From Microbacterium sp. H83 (GTDB lineage: Bacteria; Actinomycetota; Actinomycetes; Actinomycetales; Microbacteriaceae), in contig NZ_LWCU01000034.1 of assembly GCF_001650405.1 (NCBI RefSeq), forward strand, positions 131,482-195,481: a stretch of 64,000 nt of DNA. Direction: 5' to 3'. Made by a program: the position numbers and the translations under genes. The notes below the pieces were generated by a model, which was not told where the DNA came from, made no database searches, and saw only the letters and a program-made list of their open reading frames with translations. Position 1 is the first letter of the stretch, and each line of letters starts with the position of its first letter. Of this stretch, positions 10,329-20,382 are shown piece by piece.

Positions 10329-11336
10329 ATGCCCGCCTCGTTCGTCATCCGGCCCCGTGCCGACACAGCCGTGGAAGCCGTGGCCGAGCGCGCCGCAGCG
10401 CTGAGCGTCGACCCCGTGTTCGGGGCCCTCGCCGAACACGTCCACGACGAGGAGATCACCGACATCTTCGTCAACGGCGCGGCCGGGCTGTTCGTCGACC
10501 GGGGCCGCGGAGCGGAGGCCGTGCCCGGATGGACGGCGTCGGAGCGGGAGGTCCGCGACCTCGCGGTGGCGCTGGTGGGTCTGGGTGGACGGCATCTCGA
10601 CGATCAGTCGCCCTGCGTCGACGTGCGGCTCGACTCGGGCATCCGCGTCCACGCCGTGCTCTCGCCCGTCTCGATCTCGGGGACGGCGCTGTCCATCCGC
10701 GTCCCGCGCGTGCGCGCCGCCGACCTCGACGCGCTCGCCGCCCTCGGGACCTTCGACACTCGGCAGCAGAGCTGGCTCCTCCAGCTCGTGACGGATCGGG
10801 CCAACGTCCTCATCACGGGCGGCACCGGCACCGGCAAGACCACACTGCTGTCGGCGCTCCTCGCCAGCGCATCGCCCACCGAGAGGATCGTCACGATCGA
10901 GGACGTCGCGGAGCTCCGGCCCGGTCATCCCCACCACGTCGCCCTCGAGGCACGGCAGTCCAACCTCGAGGGCGCGGGCGGCATCAGCATCGCGCGCCTG
11001 GTGAGGGAGTCGCTGCGGATGCGACCCGACCGCCTGGTGGTCGGGGAGTGCCGCGGCGAAGAGGTCCGTGAGCTCCTCACCGCGCTCAACACCGGACACG
11101 ACGGAGGAGCGGGAACACTGCACGCCAGCGGACTCGCCGACGTCCCTGCCCGGATGGAGGCGCTCGGAGCCCTCGCAGGGATGGATTCCGTCGCGCTCGC
11201 GCGCCAGGTGGTCAGCGCCTTCACGGTCGTGCTGCACCTCGAGCGGTCACCGGACGGGCGGCGGCGCATCGCGCAGGCGGGGCGCTTCGGACTCGTCGGA
11301 GAGCGGCTCGGCATCGAGGAGGTCCGGCCGTGGTGA
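10329..11336 (+). CDS. tadA: TadA-type pilus assembly ATPase
   Basis: A 335-residue secretion ATPase of the TadA/VirB11 group that powers Flp (Tad) pilus assembly at the cytoplasmic face. The Walker A motif GGTGTGKTTLL, Asp-box-like IVTIEDVAEL, Walker B LRMRPDRLVVGEC and the His-box TLHASG are in order. The ATG at 10329 is favoured over an in-frame start 74 codons upstream: the extra N-terminus is low-complexity Arg/Pro and overlaps the 6C RNA, and a -10 hexamer sits 6 bases before 10329. First gene of a compact tad operon. Confidence 0.88.
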   Translation: MPASFVIRPRADTAVEAVAERAAALSVDPVFGALAEHVHDEEITDIFVNGAAGLFVDRGRGAEAVPGWTASEREVRDLAVALVGLGGRHLDDQSPCVDVRLDSGIRVHAVLSPVSISGTALSIRVPRVRAADLDALAALGTFDTRQQSWLLQLVTDRANVLITGGTGTGKTTLLSALLASASPTERIVTIEDVAELRPGHPHHVALEARQSNLEGAGGISIARLVRESLRMRPDRLVVGECRGEEVRELLTALNTGHDGGAGTLHASGLADVPARMEALGALAGMDSVALARQVVSAFTVVLHLERSPDGRRRIAQAGRFGLVGERLGIEEVRPW

Positions 11337-12226
11337 GCAGGCGCCGAGGTGCGGCGATCGAGATCGGCGACGACCCTGCGACCTCCGTCCAGACTCTCGC
11401 CGTGCTGCTGCAGGCCGGTGCGATCCCGAGCACCGCGTGGCGGCACCTCGCCGACACCGGAGACGCGCACGCGGTCGCCGTCGTCGAGCGAATCGACAGC
11501 GGGCAGCCCCTTCTCGCCGCGATCGAGGCCGAGGGCGGCGCCTGGCAGGACCTCGCCGCGGCGTGGGAGGTCGCCACGACCGTCGGTGCACCCCTCGCGG
11601 AGGTGCTGCGCACGATCGCGGAGACGCTGCGCGATGCCGCCTCCGCGGCCGACGACGTGCGCATCGCGCTCGCCGAGCCGGCCGGTACCGCCCGTCTGCT
11701 GCTGTGGATGCCGTTCGCCGGACTGCTGCTCGGGTTCGCGTTGGGGTTCGACACGCTCGGGGTGGTGCTCGGGAACCCGCTCGGCACGGGGTGCCTCGTC
11801 GTCGGACTCCTGCTCGTGCTCGCAGCGAGGATGTGGACGGCGCGCCTGCTGAGGCGAGCGCGACCGCAGCCCGGGACTCCGGGGATGCGCGCCGAGCTCG
11901 TCGCCGTGGCGCTCTCCGGCGGAGCGTCCATCGAGAGGGCGCTCCGACTGGTCGGGGACGCTTCGTCGTCACGGGTCGGCGACGACGAGCGCATCCGATC
12001 CGTGCTCGCGCTCTCCCGGACGGCGGGTGTCCCGTCGGGGGAGCTGCTGCGGGCGTCGGCCGCACAGGATCGGCACCGCTCGCGCATCGAGGGCCGGCTG
12101 CGCGCGGCGAAGCTCTCGACGCAGCTGCTGATCCCCCTCGGCGTGTGCACCCTGCCCGCCTTCCTGCTCCTCGGCGTGGCACCGCTCATGCTCAGCGTGC
12201 TCGCCTCCACCCCGCTGCCGCTCTGA
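11330..12226 (+). CDS. TadB/TadC-type inner-membrane pilus protein
   Basis: A 298-residue type II secretion F-domain protein, the membrane platform of the Tad pilus. Hydrophobic helices lie near residues 120-165 and 265-295; the F-domain helical part ([15 protein letters not shown]) lies between them, and an imperfect copy ([15 protein letters not shown]) precedes the first helix pair. Usual tad loci have two such proteins (TadB and TadC); here one protein seems to serve for both. It overlaps the tadA end by 7 bases; GTG at 11333 is an alternative start giving a GTGA overlap. Confidence 0.78.
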   Translation: MVSRRRGAAIEIGDDPATSVQTLAVLLQAGAIPSTAWRHLADTGDAHAVAVVERIDSGQPLLAAIEAEGGAWQDLAAAWEVATTVGAPLAEVLRTIAETLRDAASAADDVRIALAEPAGTARLLLWMPFAGLLLGFALGFDTLGVVLGNPLGTGCLVVGLLLVLAARMWTARLLRRARPQPGTPGMRAELVAVALSGGASIERALRLVGDASSSRVGDDERIRSVLALSRTAGVPSGELLRASAAQDRHRSRIEGRLRAAKLSTQLLIPLGVCTLPAFLLLGVAPLMLSVLASTPLPL

Positions 12227-12278
12227 CGGCGACGACCACCGGATGCCCTGCATCCCCACAGAGAAAGAGGAACACCTC

Positions 12279-12476
12279 ATGAACACCATCCCCACTCTCA
12301 CGCGTCGCCGCGCCGCGGAGCTGTTCGGCGACGAGACCGGCGCCGCCACCGCCGAGTACGCGATCACGACCATGGCGGCCGTGGCGTTCGCCGGCCTCCT
12401 CGTCGTGATCCTGCGCTCCGGCGAGGTCCGCGGGATCCTCACCGATCTCGTGCGTCGGGCGCTCACGGTGTCGTGA
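12279..12476 (+). CDS. DUF4244 Flp-like pilin
   Basis: A 65-residue small pilin. [20 protein letters not shown] shows the Flp prepilin pattern G/xxxxEY, with the Glu at +5 of the mature form, followed by one hydrophobic helix. Cleavage after the Gly by a prepilin peptidase is expected, but no peptidase gene is in this cluster. AGAAAGAGG lies before the ATG. The gene sits between the platform protein and TadE-like genes, and its stop overlaps the next start. Confidence 0.82.
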   Translation: MNTIPTLTRRRAAELFGDETGAATAEYAITTMAAVAFAGLLVVILRSGEVRGILTDLVRRALTVS

Positions 12477-12841
12477 CCCGCATGCGAGTCCCCGTCGGCG
12501 CACCGGCCGGCGACCACGAGCGAGGGTCCGTGGCGGCCGAGCTCGCGCTCGCTCTGCCGGCGGTCGTCCTCACCCTGCTCCTGGGCGCCGGCGCCCTCGG
12601 GGCGGCCGCGCAGCAGGTGGCGCTCCAGGATGCCGCCGCTGATGCGGCCCGACTGCTCGGACGCGGTCAGAGCGACGGCGACGCCGCGCGCGTCGTCGCG
12701 ACGGCCGTCCCCGGTGCGCGCATGACCCGCGGAGGATCGGGCGACCTGGTGTGCGTCACGACGCAGGCCGAGGTCGCCGTCGGCGCCGTCATCCGACTGC
12801 CGCTCCGGGCGTCCAGCTGCGCACTCGCCGGAGGGCTGTGA
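12473..12841 (+). CDS. TadE-like minor pilin
   Basis: A 122-residue TadE-family pseudopilin. [20 protein letters not shown] gives the TadE pattern: a Gly-x4-Glu prepilin-like site followed by a hydrophobic helix, then a small extracytoplasmic domain with two Cys (LVCVTT, RASSCAL) that could form a disulfide. GTG at 12473 overlaps the stop of the pilin gene (GTGA). Role: pilus initiation or surface decoration, inferred from the family. Confidence 0.78.
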   Translation: MTRMRVPVGAPAGDHERGSVAAELALALPAVVLTLLLGAGALGAAAQQVALQDAAADAARLLGRGQSDGDAARVVATAVPGARMTRGGSGDLVCVTTQAEVAVGAVIRLPLRASSCALAGGL

Positions 12842-12869
12842 TGGCGCCGACGGTCGAAGGAGGTCCCTG

Positions 12870-13199
12870 ATGGCGGGGTCGGCGCTCGCGGCGAGCGTCC
12901 TCGCCGTGGCCGCGGCGCTCTCGATCGGCCTCGCCGCCGTCGGGGGAGCCGCCGTCACGGCCCAGCGCGCGGCCGGTGCCGCGGACGCCGCGGCGCTCGC
13001 CGCCGCCGACGCGGCGACCGGTGCGATCGCGGCGGCGGACGCACCGTGCGCGCTCGCCGCGAGGGTGGCGTCGGCATCCGGCGCCACCCTCACCGGGTGC
13101 CGGCTCGAGGGCTTCGTGGCGACCGTGCAGGTCGAGGCGGCGTACGCTGGACTCGCTGCCGTCTCCCGAGCCCGTGCAGGGCCACCCGAGGGGAGCTGA
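12870..13199 (+). CDS. Rv3654c-type TadE-like protein
   Basis: A 109-residue secreted or membrane-anchored protein at the end of the tad operon. One hydrophobic helix (residues 4-28) is followed by an Ala-rich region and two Cys (DAPCALA, TGCRLEG). It matches the short protein that ends the tad locus in actinobacteria (Rv3654c in M. tuberculosis). Unlike the two genes before it, it lacks the Glu of the prepilin cleavage motif. AAGGAGG lies 5-6 bases before the ATG. Confidence 0.7.
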   Translation: MAGSALAASVLAVAAALSIGLAAVGGAAVTAQRAAGAADAAALAAADAATGAIAAADAPCALAARVASASGATLTGCRLEGFVATVQVEAAYAGLAAVSRARAGPPEGS

Positions 13200-13267
13200 C
13201 GGCGGCGCGAGCCACTCTCCGGCGAAAACGCAGGCGACCTCCGTGAGCAACCCATCACGGCGGTGTG

Positions 13268-13273
13268 TATGGT
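13268..13273 (+). promoter_or_regulatory. topA -10 box
   Basis: TATGGT in the context GTGTGTATGGT, about 25 bases before the topA start. Expected transcript start near 13280, leaving a short leader with AGAAAGGA. No clear -35. Confidence 0.45.
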
Positions 13274-13297
13274 GTGCTTCGAAGAAAGGACGAACCC

Positions 13298-16138
13298 TTG
13301 GCTGAAGGCAAGAAGCTCGTCATCGTCGAGTCCCCGACGAAGATGCGGTCGATTCAGGGCTACCTCGGCGACGGCTACGAGGTGCTCAGCTCCGTCGGCC
13401 ACATCCGCGATCTGGCGGACAAGAAGGACATCCCGGCCTCCGACAAGCAGGCCTACGGCAAGTACTCCATCGACGTCGACAACGACTTCGACCCCTACTA
13501 CGTCGTCTCGGATCGCAAGACGAAGACGGTCGCCGAGCTGAAGCGCGCGCTCAAGACCGCCGACGAGCTCCTGCTCGCCACTGATGAGGACCGCGAGGGC
13601 GAGGCCATCGCGTGGCATCTGCTCGAGACCCTGAAACCCAAGGTCCCGGTCAAGCGCATGGTCTTCCACGAGATCACCAAGGACGCGATCCAGGCCGCGA
13701 TCGGCAACACCCGCGAGCTCGACACCGACCTCGTCGACGCGCAGGAGACCCGACGCATCCTCGACCGGCTGTACGGCTGGGACGTCTCGCCGGTGCTCTG
13801 GTACAAGGTCAAGACGGGCCTGTCCGCCGGGCGCGTGCAGTCCGCCGCCACCCGCATGATCGTGGAGCGCGAGCGTGAGCGCATGGCGTTCGTGTCGGCC
13901 GAGTACTGGGACGTCGAGGCTCTCGCGTCGTCCTCGTCCGGCTTCCGCGTTCGACTCGTCCGCGTCGACGGGGGTCAGCTGGCCCGCGGCACGGACTTCG
14001 ACGACACCGGAAAGCTCAAGAAGGCCGTCGTCATCCTCGACGAGAAGAAGGCGGCCGCCCTCGCCCAGGCCGTCGACGCCGCCGGCTCCGGCACCGTCAC
14101 CAAGGTCGAGGCCAAGCCGGGAACCCGCAGCCCCTACGCACCCTTCACGACCTCCACGATGCAGCAGGAGGCCGGGCGCAAGCTCTCGATGAGCGCGAAG
14201 CAGGCGATGAGCGTCGCCCAGCGCCTCTACGAGAAGGGGTACATCACCTATATGCGCACCGACTCCGTGGCGCTCAGCACCCAGGCGGTGCAGGCTGCCC
14301 GGAGCCAGGCCGTCGCGCTCTACGGCGACAGCGCCGTGCCGCTCAAGCCGCGGGTGTACAAGTCGAAGAGCAAGAACGCGCAGGAGGCGCACGAGGCGAT
14401 CCGTCCCTCGGGTGAGAACTTCCGCACGCCGAAGTCCGTGTCCGGCGAGCTCGATCGTGAAGAGCACCGTCTCTACGACCTCATCTGGAAGCGCACGGTC
14501 GCGAGCCAGATGGCCGATGCGAAGTATGAGACGACGACGGTGACGATCGACGTCGACGCCGCGGGGCAGAAGGCGGAGTTCACCGCATCGGGCACCGTCT
14601 ACACCTTCAAGGGCTTCCTCGAGGCCTACGAGGAGGGACGCGACGAGAAGCGCAACGACAAGGACGCCGACGAGAACCAGTCGCTTCCCGTCGTCGCGAT
14701 CGGCGACGAGCTGCGGATGTCGGACGCCGAGGCCAAGGGCCACCGCACCACTCCCAAGCCCCGCTACACCGAGGCATCGCTGGTCAAGGCGCTCGAGGAG
14801 CACGGCATCGGCCGTCCCTCGACGTTCGCGAGCATCATCGGCACCGTGATCGACCGCGGCTATGCCACCAAGCGCGGTCAGGCGCTCGTGCCGACGTGGC
14901 TCGCCTTCAGCGTCGTGCGACTGCTCGAGGAGCATTTCGCAGATCTCATCGACTACGACTTCACCGCCGCCCTGGAGGACGATCTCGACGCCATCGCCCG
15001 TGGAGAGCAGAAGCGCGTCGAATGGCTGCGCTCCTTCTACTACGGCTCGGATTCGCAGGTCGGACTCCGGCAGGTCGTCGACAATCTCGGTGAGATCGAC
15101 GCCCGTGCGCTGAACTCCACGCCGATCACCGACACCGCCACCCTCCGCTTCGGCAAGTACGGTCCGTACCTCGAGGTGGCGAACCCCGACGCACCCGACG
15201 AGAAGCCGCGGATCGTGAACGTCCCCGAGGACCTCGCTCCCGACGAGCTGACTGCCGCGAAGGCGCAGGAGCTCATCGACGCCCCCGTCGCCGGCGACCG
15301 CGTGCTCGGGACGAACCCCGAGAACGGCAAGGTCATCGTGGTGAAGGACGGCCGGTTCGGGCCGTACGTGCAGGAGAACGACCCCGTGTCCGAGGACGCA
15401 GCGGTCGACGAGGCCACCGGTGAGGTCGTCGAGGCTCCGAAGCCCAAGCGCGGAGCGAAGAAGGAGGCGGCGCCCAAGCCGCGCACCGGATCGCTGTTCC
15501 GCTCCATGTCGGTCGACACGATCGACCTCGACACCGCCCTGCAGCTGCTGAGCCTTCCGCGCGTCGTGGGGCAGGACCCCGAGAGCGGCGAGGAGATCAC
15601 TGCTCAGAACGGACGCTTCGGCCCGTACCTCAAGAAGGGCACGGACTCCCGATCCTTGGAGAGCGAGTCGCAGATCTTCGACGTCACGCTCGAGCAGGCG
15701 CTGGAGATCTACAAGGCGCCGAAGTACGGAGCGGGATCCCGTCGCGCCTCGAGCGCACTCGCGGAGTTCGACGCCGACCCGGTCAGCAACAAGCCGATCC
15801 GCATCCGCGACGGCCGGTTCGGAGCGTACGTCACCGACGGCGAGACGAACGTCACGATCCCGCGCGGCCAGAAGGTCGAGGACATCACGTTCGAGATCGC
15901 GGTGCAGATGCTCGCCGACAAGCGCGCCAAGGGCCCGGCACCCAAGCGCGGTGCGGCGAAGAAGGCGCCGGCCAAGAAGGCGCCGGCGAAGAAGGCACCG
16001 GCCAAGAAGCCGGCTGCCAAGAAGCCGGCAGCCAAGAAGCCGGCGACGGATGCCGAGAAGGCGGCAGCCCGCTCGGCGGCGGCCAAGAAGGCGGCCGCGA
16101 CCCGGGCCGCCAACGCGGCGAAGCGCCTCTCCGAGTGA
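13298..16138 (+). CDS. topA: DNA topoisomerase I
   Basis: A 946-residue type IA topoisomerase that relaxes negative supercoils. The Toprim domain opens with [18 protein letters not shown], and the active-site Tyr is in [15 protein letters not shown]-terminal repeats of the form FGPYL/FGPYV with G-x-x-x replace the zinc fingers of E. coli TopA, as usual in actinobacteria, and a lysine-rich tail ([17 protein letters not shown]) follows, which drives processivity in relatives. The TTG at 13298 is chosen: AAAGGA is 6-7 bases upstream and homologous proteins start near [11 protein letters not shown]; an ATG 11 codons earlier has no ribosome site. Confidence 0.95.
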   Translation: MAEGKKLVIVESPTKMRSIQGYLGDGYEVLSSVGHIRDLADKKDIPASDKQAYGKYSIDVDNDFDPYYVVSDRKTKTVAELKRALKTADELLLATDEDREGEAIAWHLLETLKPKVPVKRMVFHEITKDAIQAAIGNTRELDTDLVDAQETRRILDRLYGWDVSPVLWYKVKTGLSAGRVQSAATRMIVERERERMAFVSAEYWDVEALASSSSGFRVRLVRVDGGQLARGTDFDDTGKLKKAVVILDEKKAAALAQAVDAAGSGTVTKVEAKPGTRSPYAPFTTSTMQQEAGRKLSMSAKQAMSVAQRLYEKGYITYMRTDSVALSTQAVQAARSQAVALYGDSAVPLKPRVYKSKSKNAQEAHEAIRPSGENFRTPKSVSGELDREEHRLYDLIWKRTVASQMADAKYETTTVTIDVDAAGQKAEFTASGTVYTFKGFLEAYEEGRDEKRNDKDADENQSLPVVAIGDELRMSDAEAKGHRTTPKPRYTEASLVKALEEHGIGRPSTFASIIGTVIDRGYATKRGQALVPTWLAFSVVRLLEEHFADLIDYDFTAALEDDLDAIARGEQKRVEWLRSFYYGSDSQVGLRQVVDNLGEIDARALNSTPITDTATLRFGKYGPYLEVANPDAPDEKPRIVNVPEDLAPDELTAAKAQELIDAPVAGDRVLGTNPENGKVIVVKDGRFGPYVQENDPVSEDAAVDEATGEVVEAPKPKRGAKKEAAPKPRTGSLFRSMSVDTIDLDTALQLLSLPRVVGQDPESGEEITAQNGRFGPYLKKGTDSRSLESESQIFDVTLEQALEIYKAPKYGAGSRRASSALAEFDADPVSNKPIRIRDGRFGAYVTDGETNVTIPRGQKVEDITFEIAVQMLADKRAKGPAPKRGAAKKAPAKKAPAKKAPAKKPAAKKPAAKKPATDAEKAAARSAAAKKAAATRAANAAKRLSE
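15957..16048 (+). repeat. in-gene repeats of the TopA lysine tail
   Basis: Tandem imperfect 12-15 base units coding [11 protein letters not shown] and [11 protein letters not shown]. Coding repeat typical of actinobacterial TopA, prone to length change. Confidence 0.8.
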
Positions 16139-16161
16139 GCCGCGCGGATGGAGGCTCGTCC

Positions 16162-16791
16162 GTGAACTCCGGGGGCGGAGTCTGGATCACACTCGAGGGC
16201 GGCGACGGCTCGGGGAAGACGACCCAGTCGAACCTGCTCGCGGAGTGGCTCGAGGGTGCGGGCCGCACCGTGGTCCGCACCCGCGAGCCGGGTGGATCCG
16301 AGGTCGGGCAGCTGATCCGCGACATCGTTCTGCATCACCGAGGGGACATCGCTCCTCGCGCCGAGGCGCTGCTCTACGCCGCCGACCGTGCTCATCACGT
16401 CTCGACGGTCGTGCGGCCGGCGCTGGAGCGCGGTGAGGTCGTGCTGCAGGACCGCTACCTCGACTCGTCCGTCGCCTATCAGGGGGCGGGCCGAGTGCTC
16501 GACGGCGACGAGATCCGCGACCTCTCCCTGTGGGCCGCCGAGGGCGCGCTCCCCGATCTCACGGTGCTCCTCGACCTGTCGCCCGAGGCCGCGCGCGTGC
16601 GGCTCGACTCCGCCGACAAGCCGTTCGACCGTCTCGAGGCCGAGAAGAACGACTTCCACGCGCGGGTCCGCGACGGCTATCTCGGCCTCGCCGCCGCGGA
16701 GCCCGAGCGCTTCCTCGTCCTCGACGCCGCCGCGGCGCCCGACGTCATCGCCGCGCAGATCAGAGAGCGCGTCACCGCGCTGCTCGGCTGA
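16162..16791 (+). CDS. tmk: thymidylate kinase
   Basis: A 209-residue dTMP kinase (dTMP + ATP to dTDP + ADP). The P-loop is [12 protein letters not shown], the DR(Y/H) motif is [13 protein letters not shown], and the lid region follows. GTG at 16162 is chosen because GGAGG (16150-16154) sits 7 bases upstream; an in-frame GTG at 16135 that overlaps the topA stop is the alternative and would add nine residues. It forms an operon with topA. Confidence 0.9.
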   Translation: MNSGGGVWITLEGGDGSGKTTQSNLLAEWLEGAGRTVVRTREPGGSEVGQLIRDIVLHHRGDIAPRAEALLYAADRAHHVSTVVRPALERGEVVLQDRYLDSSVAYQGAGRVLDGDEIRDLSLWAAEGALPDLTVLLDLSPEAARVRLDSADKPFDRLEAEKNDFHARVRDGYLGLAAAEPERFLVLDAAAAPDVIAAQIRERVTALLG

Positions 16792-16801
16792 GCGGGCGGG
16801 T

Positions 16802-16824
16802 CCCGATCCTCACCTCGGATCGGG
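16802..16824 (+). terminator. hairpin after tmk
   Basis: CCCGATCC (16802-16809) pairs with GGATCGGG (16817-16824), an 8-bp stem with a 7-base loop and no U run. A new promoter follows at 16852, so this probably ends the topA-tmk unit. Confidence 0.45.
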
Positions 16825-16851
16825 GTCGCCGCGGACGTCGGTGCTCCCGAT

Positions 16852-16863
16852 TAGGCTGAGTGC
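16852..16863 (+). promoter_or_regulatory. leaderless -10 for holB
   Basis: TAGGCT (16852-16857), spacer GAGTGC, then ATG at 16864. Confidence 0.65.
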
Positions 16864-18021
16864 ATGCCCCAGACCGTCGCCGCCCCTTTTCCGTGGGCCG
16901 ATGTCTGGGGGCAGGATGCCGCGGTCGAGACACTGCGCACCGCCGCGTCCGATCCTGCCGCGCTGTCGCACGCGTGGCTCATCACCGGTCCTCCCGGGTC
17001 CGGCCGGTCGACTCTCGCGTACGCCTTCGCCGCGGCACTGATCGCCGATCATCCCGATGACGAGGCGACGATGCGACAGGTCCTCGTCGGCACGCATCCG
17101 GATGTGACGGCCCTCCGCACCGACAAGGTCATCATCACGATCGCCGAGGCGCGCTCGCTCGTCGAGCGGTCGTACTTCGCGCCCTCCGCCGGGCGCTACC
17201 GGGTGATCGTCGTCGAGGACGCCGATCGCATGGTCGAGCGCACCTCGAACGTGCTCCTGAAGGCGCTCGAGGAGCCGCCGGAGCAGACCGTGTGGATCCT
17301 GTGCGCTCCGAGCGAGGCAGACCTGCTGCCCACCATCCGCTCACGGGTGCGCTCTCTGCGGCTGCGCGAGCCGGACGTCGCGGACGTCGCACGGCTCATC
17401 ACGCTCCGGACGGGCGTCGACGAGGACGTCGCCGAGCAGGCCGCCCGACACGCGCAGCGGCACATCGGCATGGCCCAGCGACTCGCCACCGACGACGCCG
17501 CTCGCCGTCGGCGGGATGAGACGCTGCGGTCGGTCCTCGGAGTCCGGGGAGTCAACGACGCCGTCGAGGTGGCCGGTCGGATCATCCAGGCCGCGACCGA
17601 CGACGCGAAGGCGCTGACGGCCGAGCGCGACGCGGCCGAACGCGCCACGCTCCTGCGCACCGTGGGCATCGCCGAAGGGCAGGCGGTCCCACCCGCCCTC
17701 CGCACGCAGATCTCGGCGCTCGAGGACGATCAGAAGAAGCGGGCGACCCGCAGCCTGCGCGACGGCATCGATCGTGTCCTGACCGACCTGCAGTCCCTGT
17801 TCCGCGACGTCGTCATGCTGCAGTTCGGCAGGGACGACGCTCTGATCAACCGCGAGCTCCGCGACGAGCTCGCCGCCCTCGCGGCCGCCTGGCCCGAGAC
17901 CCGTACGCTTGTCGTACTCGACCACCTTGCCGAGACGCGTCAGTCGCTGGAGCGCAACGTCGCTCCGCTGCTCGCCCTGGAGAGCTTGCTCGTGACAGTC
18001 ACGAGCGGGAGGACACCGTGA
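16864..18021 (+). CDS. holB: DNA polymerase III subunit delta prime
   Basis: A 385-residue AAA+ clamp-loader subunit. P-loop position reads GPPGSGRST, with Arg replacing the usual Lys, matching the ATP-inactive delta prime. SRC-like motif is replaced by VLLKALEEPPEQTVW, typical of the family. The four-Cys zinc module usual between the P-loop and Walker B is absent (only DHPDDEATMRQVLVGTHPD), as in some Microbacteriaceae. The leaderless ATG is set by TAGGCT six bases upstream. The downstream lipoprotein gene overlaps by GTGA. Confidence 0.88.
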   Translation: MPQTVAAPFPWADVWGQDAAVETLRTAASDPAALSHAWLITGPPGSGRSTLAYAFAAALIADHPDDEATMRQVLVGTHPDVTALRTDKVIITIAEARSLVERSYFAPSAGRYRVIVVEDADRMVERTSNVLLKALEEPPEQTVWILCAPSEADLLPTIRSRVRSLRLREPDVADVARLITLRTGVDEDVAEQAARHAQRHIGMAQRLATDDAARRRRDETLRSVLGVRGVNDAVEVAGRIIQAATDDAKALTAERDAAERATLLRTVGIAEGQAVPPALRTQISALEDDQKKRATRSLRDGIDRVLTDLQSLFRDVVMLQFGRDDALINRELRDELAALAAAWPETRTLVVLDHLAETRQSLERNVAPLLALESLLVTVTSGRTP

Positions 18022-19574
18022 ACAACCGATCGACTTCCCGCATCCGCCGTGCCGTCGCCGTGATCGCCGGGCTCGCCGCGGCATCCGTCGTGCTGTCCGG
18101 ATGCCTCTACGCGATGATCCCGGAGGGCGCCGAGCCGAAGCCGTCCGTCACGCACGCCCCCGACACCGAGGGCGTCGCCGAGGAGCTGCTGCCGTACTAC
18201 GGGCAGACGCTCGCATGGAGCGAGTGCGGTACCGGCTTCGACTGCACCGACGTGACGGCGCCCCTCGACTGGGAGAACCCCGGAGACGGCGAGATCACGC
18301 TGTCGGTCGTGCGGCACCAGGCGACCGGGACGGCGAAGGGCTCGCTGCTGACGAACCCCGGCGGCCCCGGGGCGAGCGGTGTCGAGCTCATCCGCGACAG
18401 TCTCGACTTCGCCGTCGGCGCGGAGCTCATCGACAACTACGACGTGATCGGCTTCGACCCGCGGGGCGTGGGTCAGTCCAGCGCGGTGGCGTGCTTCGAC
18501 GCCGCGGGAATGGACGACTACCTCTACTCGATCCCGACCGCAGAGCGCGGCACGCCCGCGTGGGAGGCCGAGCTGCTCGAGGGCCACCAGCGATTCGCGG
18601 ACGCGTGCGAGGCGAACAGCGACGGCATCCTGCCGTTCATCACGACCGTGAACGCGGCGCGCGACATGGATCTCATCCGCGCAGTGCTGGGCGACACGCA
18701 GCTCAACTACCTCGGCTACTCCTACGGCACCTTCCTCGGAGCCACCTACGCCTCCCTCTACCCCGAGAAGGCCGGACGGCTCGTGCTCGACGGCGCCATC
18801 GATCCCGCTGTCTCGGGTCTCGACGTCGGCGCCACCCAGGCGCTCGGCTTCGAATCCGCCCTGCGCGCCTATATGCAGGACTGCCTGGACTCGGGGGAGT
18901 GCCCGTTCGCGGGTTCCGTCGACGAGGCGATGGCCGACCTCGGAGCTCTGCTCGCGAGCGTCGACGCGGTCCCGCTGGAGAACGGCGACGGTCGCATGCT
19001 CGGCGCGGACTCCCTGATGACCGCGATCATCGCCGCGCTGTACTCCGCGGACAGCTGGCCTTACCTGACGCAGGCCTTCGACGAGACGCTCCAGGGCGAC
19101 CCGTCCACCGCTTTCCTCCTCGCCGACTTCTACAACGGTCGCGAGAACGGCGCCTACATCGACAACTCGAGCGAGGCGTTCCGTGCGTACAACTGCATGG
19201 ACTACCCCGTCGAGGACGACCCGGCCGCGGAGGCCGCCACCGACGCGAAGATCGCCGAGGGCGCGCCGACGATCGCGCCGTACTGGTCGGGCCCCGACTC
19301 CTGCGCGGTATGGCCCTACCCGCCCACCGGCACCCGCGGCGAGATCACCGCGGAGGGCGCCGGCCCCATCGTCGTCGTGGGTACGACCAACGACCCTGCC
19401 ACCCCCTACGAGTGGTCGGAGTCGCTCGCCGCGCAGCTCGAGGAGGGCGTCCTCATCACGCGTGTCGGCGAGGGGCACACGGGCTACAACAAGGGCAACT
19501 CGTGCGTCGACGGGGCCGTCGAGGCGTTCTTCCTCGACGGCACGGTGCCCGAGGACGGGCTGCGGTGCGAGTAG
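18018..19574 (+). CDS. secreted alpha/beta-hydrolase lipoprotein (tripeptidyl aminopeptidase type)
   Basis: A 518-residue exported hydrolase. A signal peptide ends in the lipobox VLSGC (Cys about residue 29). The catalytic Ser is in GYSYGTFLG, the oxyanion region is TNPGGPGASG, a C-terminal TAP-like domain carries the Asp (TTNDPATP) and the His (GEGHTGYN). These features match the SlpD/SlpE and tripeptidyl aminopeptidase group, which trims short peptides outside the cell. The GTG start overlaps the holB stop; holB-lipoprotein pairing is a common actinobacterial order. Confidence 0.85.
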   Translation: MNNRSTSRIRRAVAVIAGLAAASVVLSGCLYAMIPEGAEPKPSVTHAPDTEGVAEELLPYYGQTLAWSECGTGFDCTDVTAPLDWENPGDGEITLSVVRHQATGTAKGSLLTNPGGPGASGVELIRDSLDFAVGAELIDNYDVIGFDPRGVGQSSAVACFDAAGMDDYLYSIPTAERGTPAWEAELLEGHQRFADACEANSDGILPFITTVNAARDMDLIRAVLGDTQLNYLGYSYGTFLGATYASLYPEKAGRLVLDGAIDPAVSGLDVGATQALGFESALRAYMQDCLDSGECPFAGSVDEAMADLGALLASVDAVPLENGDGRMLGADSLMTAIIAALYSADSWPYLTQAFDETLQGDPSTAFLLADFYNGRENGAYIDNSSEAFRAYNCMDYPVEDDPAAEAATDAKIAEGAPTIAPYWSGPDSCAVWPYPPTGTRGEITAEGAGPIVVVGTTNDPATPYEWSESLAAQLEEGVLITRVGEGHTGYNKGNSCVDGAVEAFFLDGTVPEDGLRCE

Positions 19575-19647
19575 CCGCCCGGCACCCCTCGGCGTGTCGA
19601 CGCTCGATTCGCGATGACGGCCCTGCTCGGGTAATATCGATGATCGC

Positions 19648-19723
19648 GCCGCTTTAGCTCAGTCGGCAGAGCATTTCACTCGTAATGAAAAGGTCGTCAG
19701 TTCGATTCTGACAAGCGGCTCCA
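19648..19723 (+). tRNA. tRNA-Thr(CGT)
   Basis: Acceptor GCCGCTT/AAGCGGC, anticodon loop CTCGTAA (anticodon CGT) between TTTCA/TGAAA, T-loop TTCGATT, discriminator T and encoded CCA (19721-19723). Confidence 0.97.
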
Positions 19724-19726
19724 CCA

Positions 19727-19757
19727 GGCCCCGTGATGCGAAGAACATCACGGGGCC
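19727..19757 (+). terminator. terminator of tRNA-Thr(CGT)
   Basis: GGCCCCGTGATG (19727-19738), 7-base loop, CATCACGGGGCC (19746-19757), then TTCT. Confidence 0.8.
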
Positions 19758-19788
19758 TTCTGGTTCCCGGAGCCGGTCTCCGCGGGCG

Positions 19789-19800
19789 TACCCTCGACTC
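19789..19800 (+). promoter_or_regulatory. leaderless -10 for pncA
   Basis: TACCCT (19789-19794), spacer CGACTC, then ATG at 19801. Confidence 0.6.
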
Positions 19801-20382
19801 ATGAGCAGAGCGCTTCTGATCGTCGACGTCCAGAACGACTTCACGGAGGGCGGTGCGCTCGCCGTCTCCGGAGGGGATGCCGTGGCATCCGCCATCTCGG
19901 CGCATCTCGCCGCGCACGCCGCCGACTACGAGCTCATCATCGCGTCCCGCGACTGGCACGATCCGGAGGGCGACAACGGAGGTCACTTCGCCGACGAGCC
20001 CGACTACGTCGACTCCTGGCCAGTGCACTGCGTCGCCGGGACACCGGGTGCCGACTACGACCCTCTGCTGGCGACGGATGCCGTGACCCATCACGTGCGC
20101 AAAGGGCAGGGTGCACCGGCGTACTCGATGTTCGAGGGCGTCGCGGAGTCGGGCGAGACCGTGGGGGCTCTGCTCTCCGCGGCGGGGATCGTCAGCGCCG
20201 ACGTCGTCGGCATCGCGACCGACCACTGCGTGCGGGCCTCCGCACTCGATGCGATCGCTCACGGCGTCCGGGTACGCGTCCTCACCGACCTGGTCGCGGG
20301 CGTCGCGCCGCAGCCGAGCGCAGCGGCCCTCGCGGAGCTCGCGCATGCCGGCGCCGAGCTGGTCGAGGGCGACGCCGCATGA
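19801..20382 (+). CDS. pncA: nicotinamidase, isochorismatase family
   Basis: A 193-residue cysteine hydrolase that converts nicotinamide to nicotinate for NAD salvage; its relatives activate pyrazinamide. The catalytic triad is visible: Asp in LIVDVQNDF, Lys in HVRKGQG and Cys in ATDHCVRAS. The metal site (Asp, His, His) lies in SRDWHDPEGDNGGHF. Length and motifs match PncA rather than simple isochorismatases. First gene of a three-gene ATGA-overlapping operon with DUF1697 and M23 genes. Confidence 0.88.
   Translation: MSRALLIVDVQNDFTEGGALAVSGGDAVASAISAHLAAHAADYELIIASRDWHDPEGDNGGHFADEPDYVDSWPVHCVAGTPGADYDPLLATDAVTHHVRKGQGAPAYSMFEGVAESGETVGALLSAAGIVSADVVGIATDHCVRASALDAIAHGVRVRVLTDLVAGVAPQPSAAALAELAHAGAELVEGDAA

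Noticed and set aside
15957..16048. Possible CRISPR or minisatellite from repeated AAGAAGGCGCCGG units
   Set aside because: It is the in-frame lysine-rich tail of TopA; the units code [12 protein letters not shown] and have no spacers.
19580..19600. Third copy of the nested-palindrome element
   Set aside because: CGGCGTGTC occurs near 19590, but no matching GACACGCCG arm or outer arms are around it.
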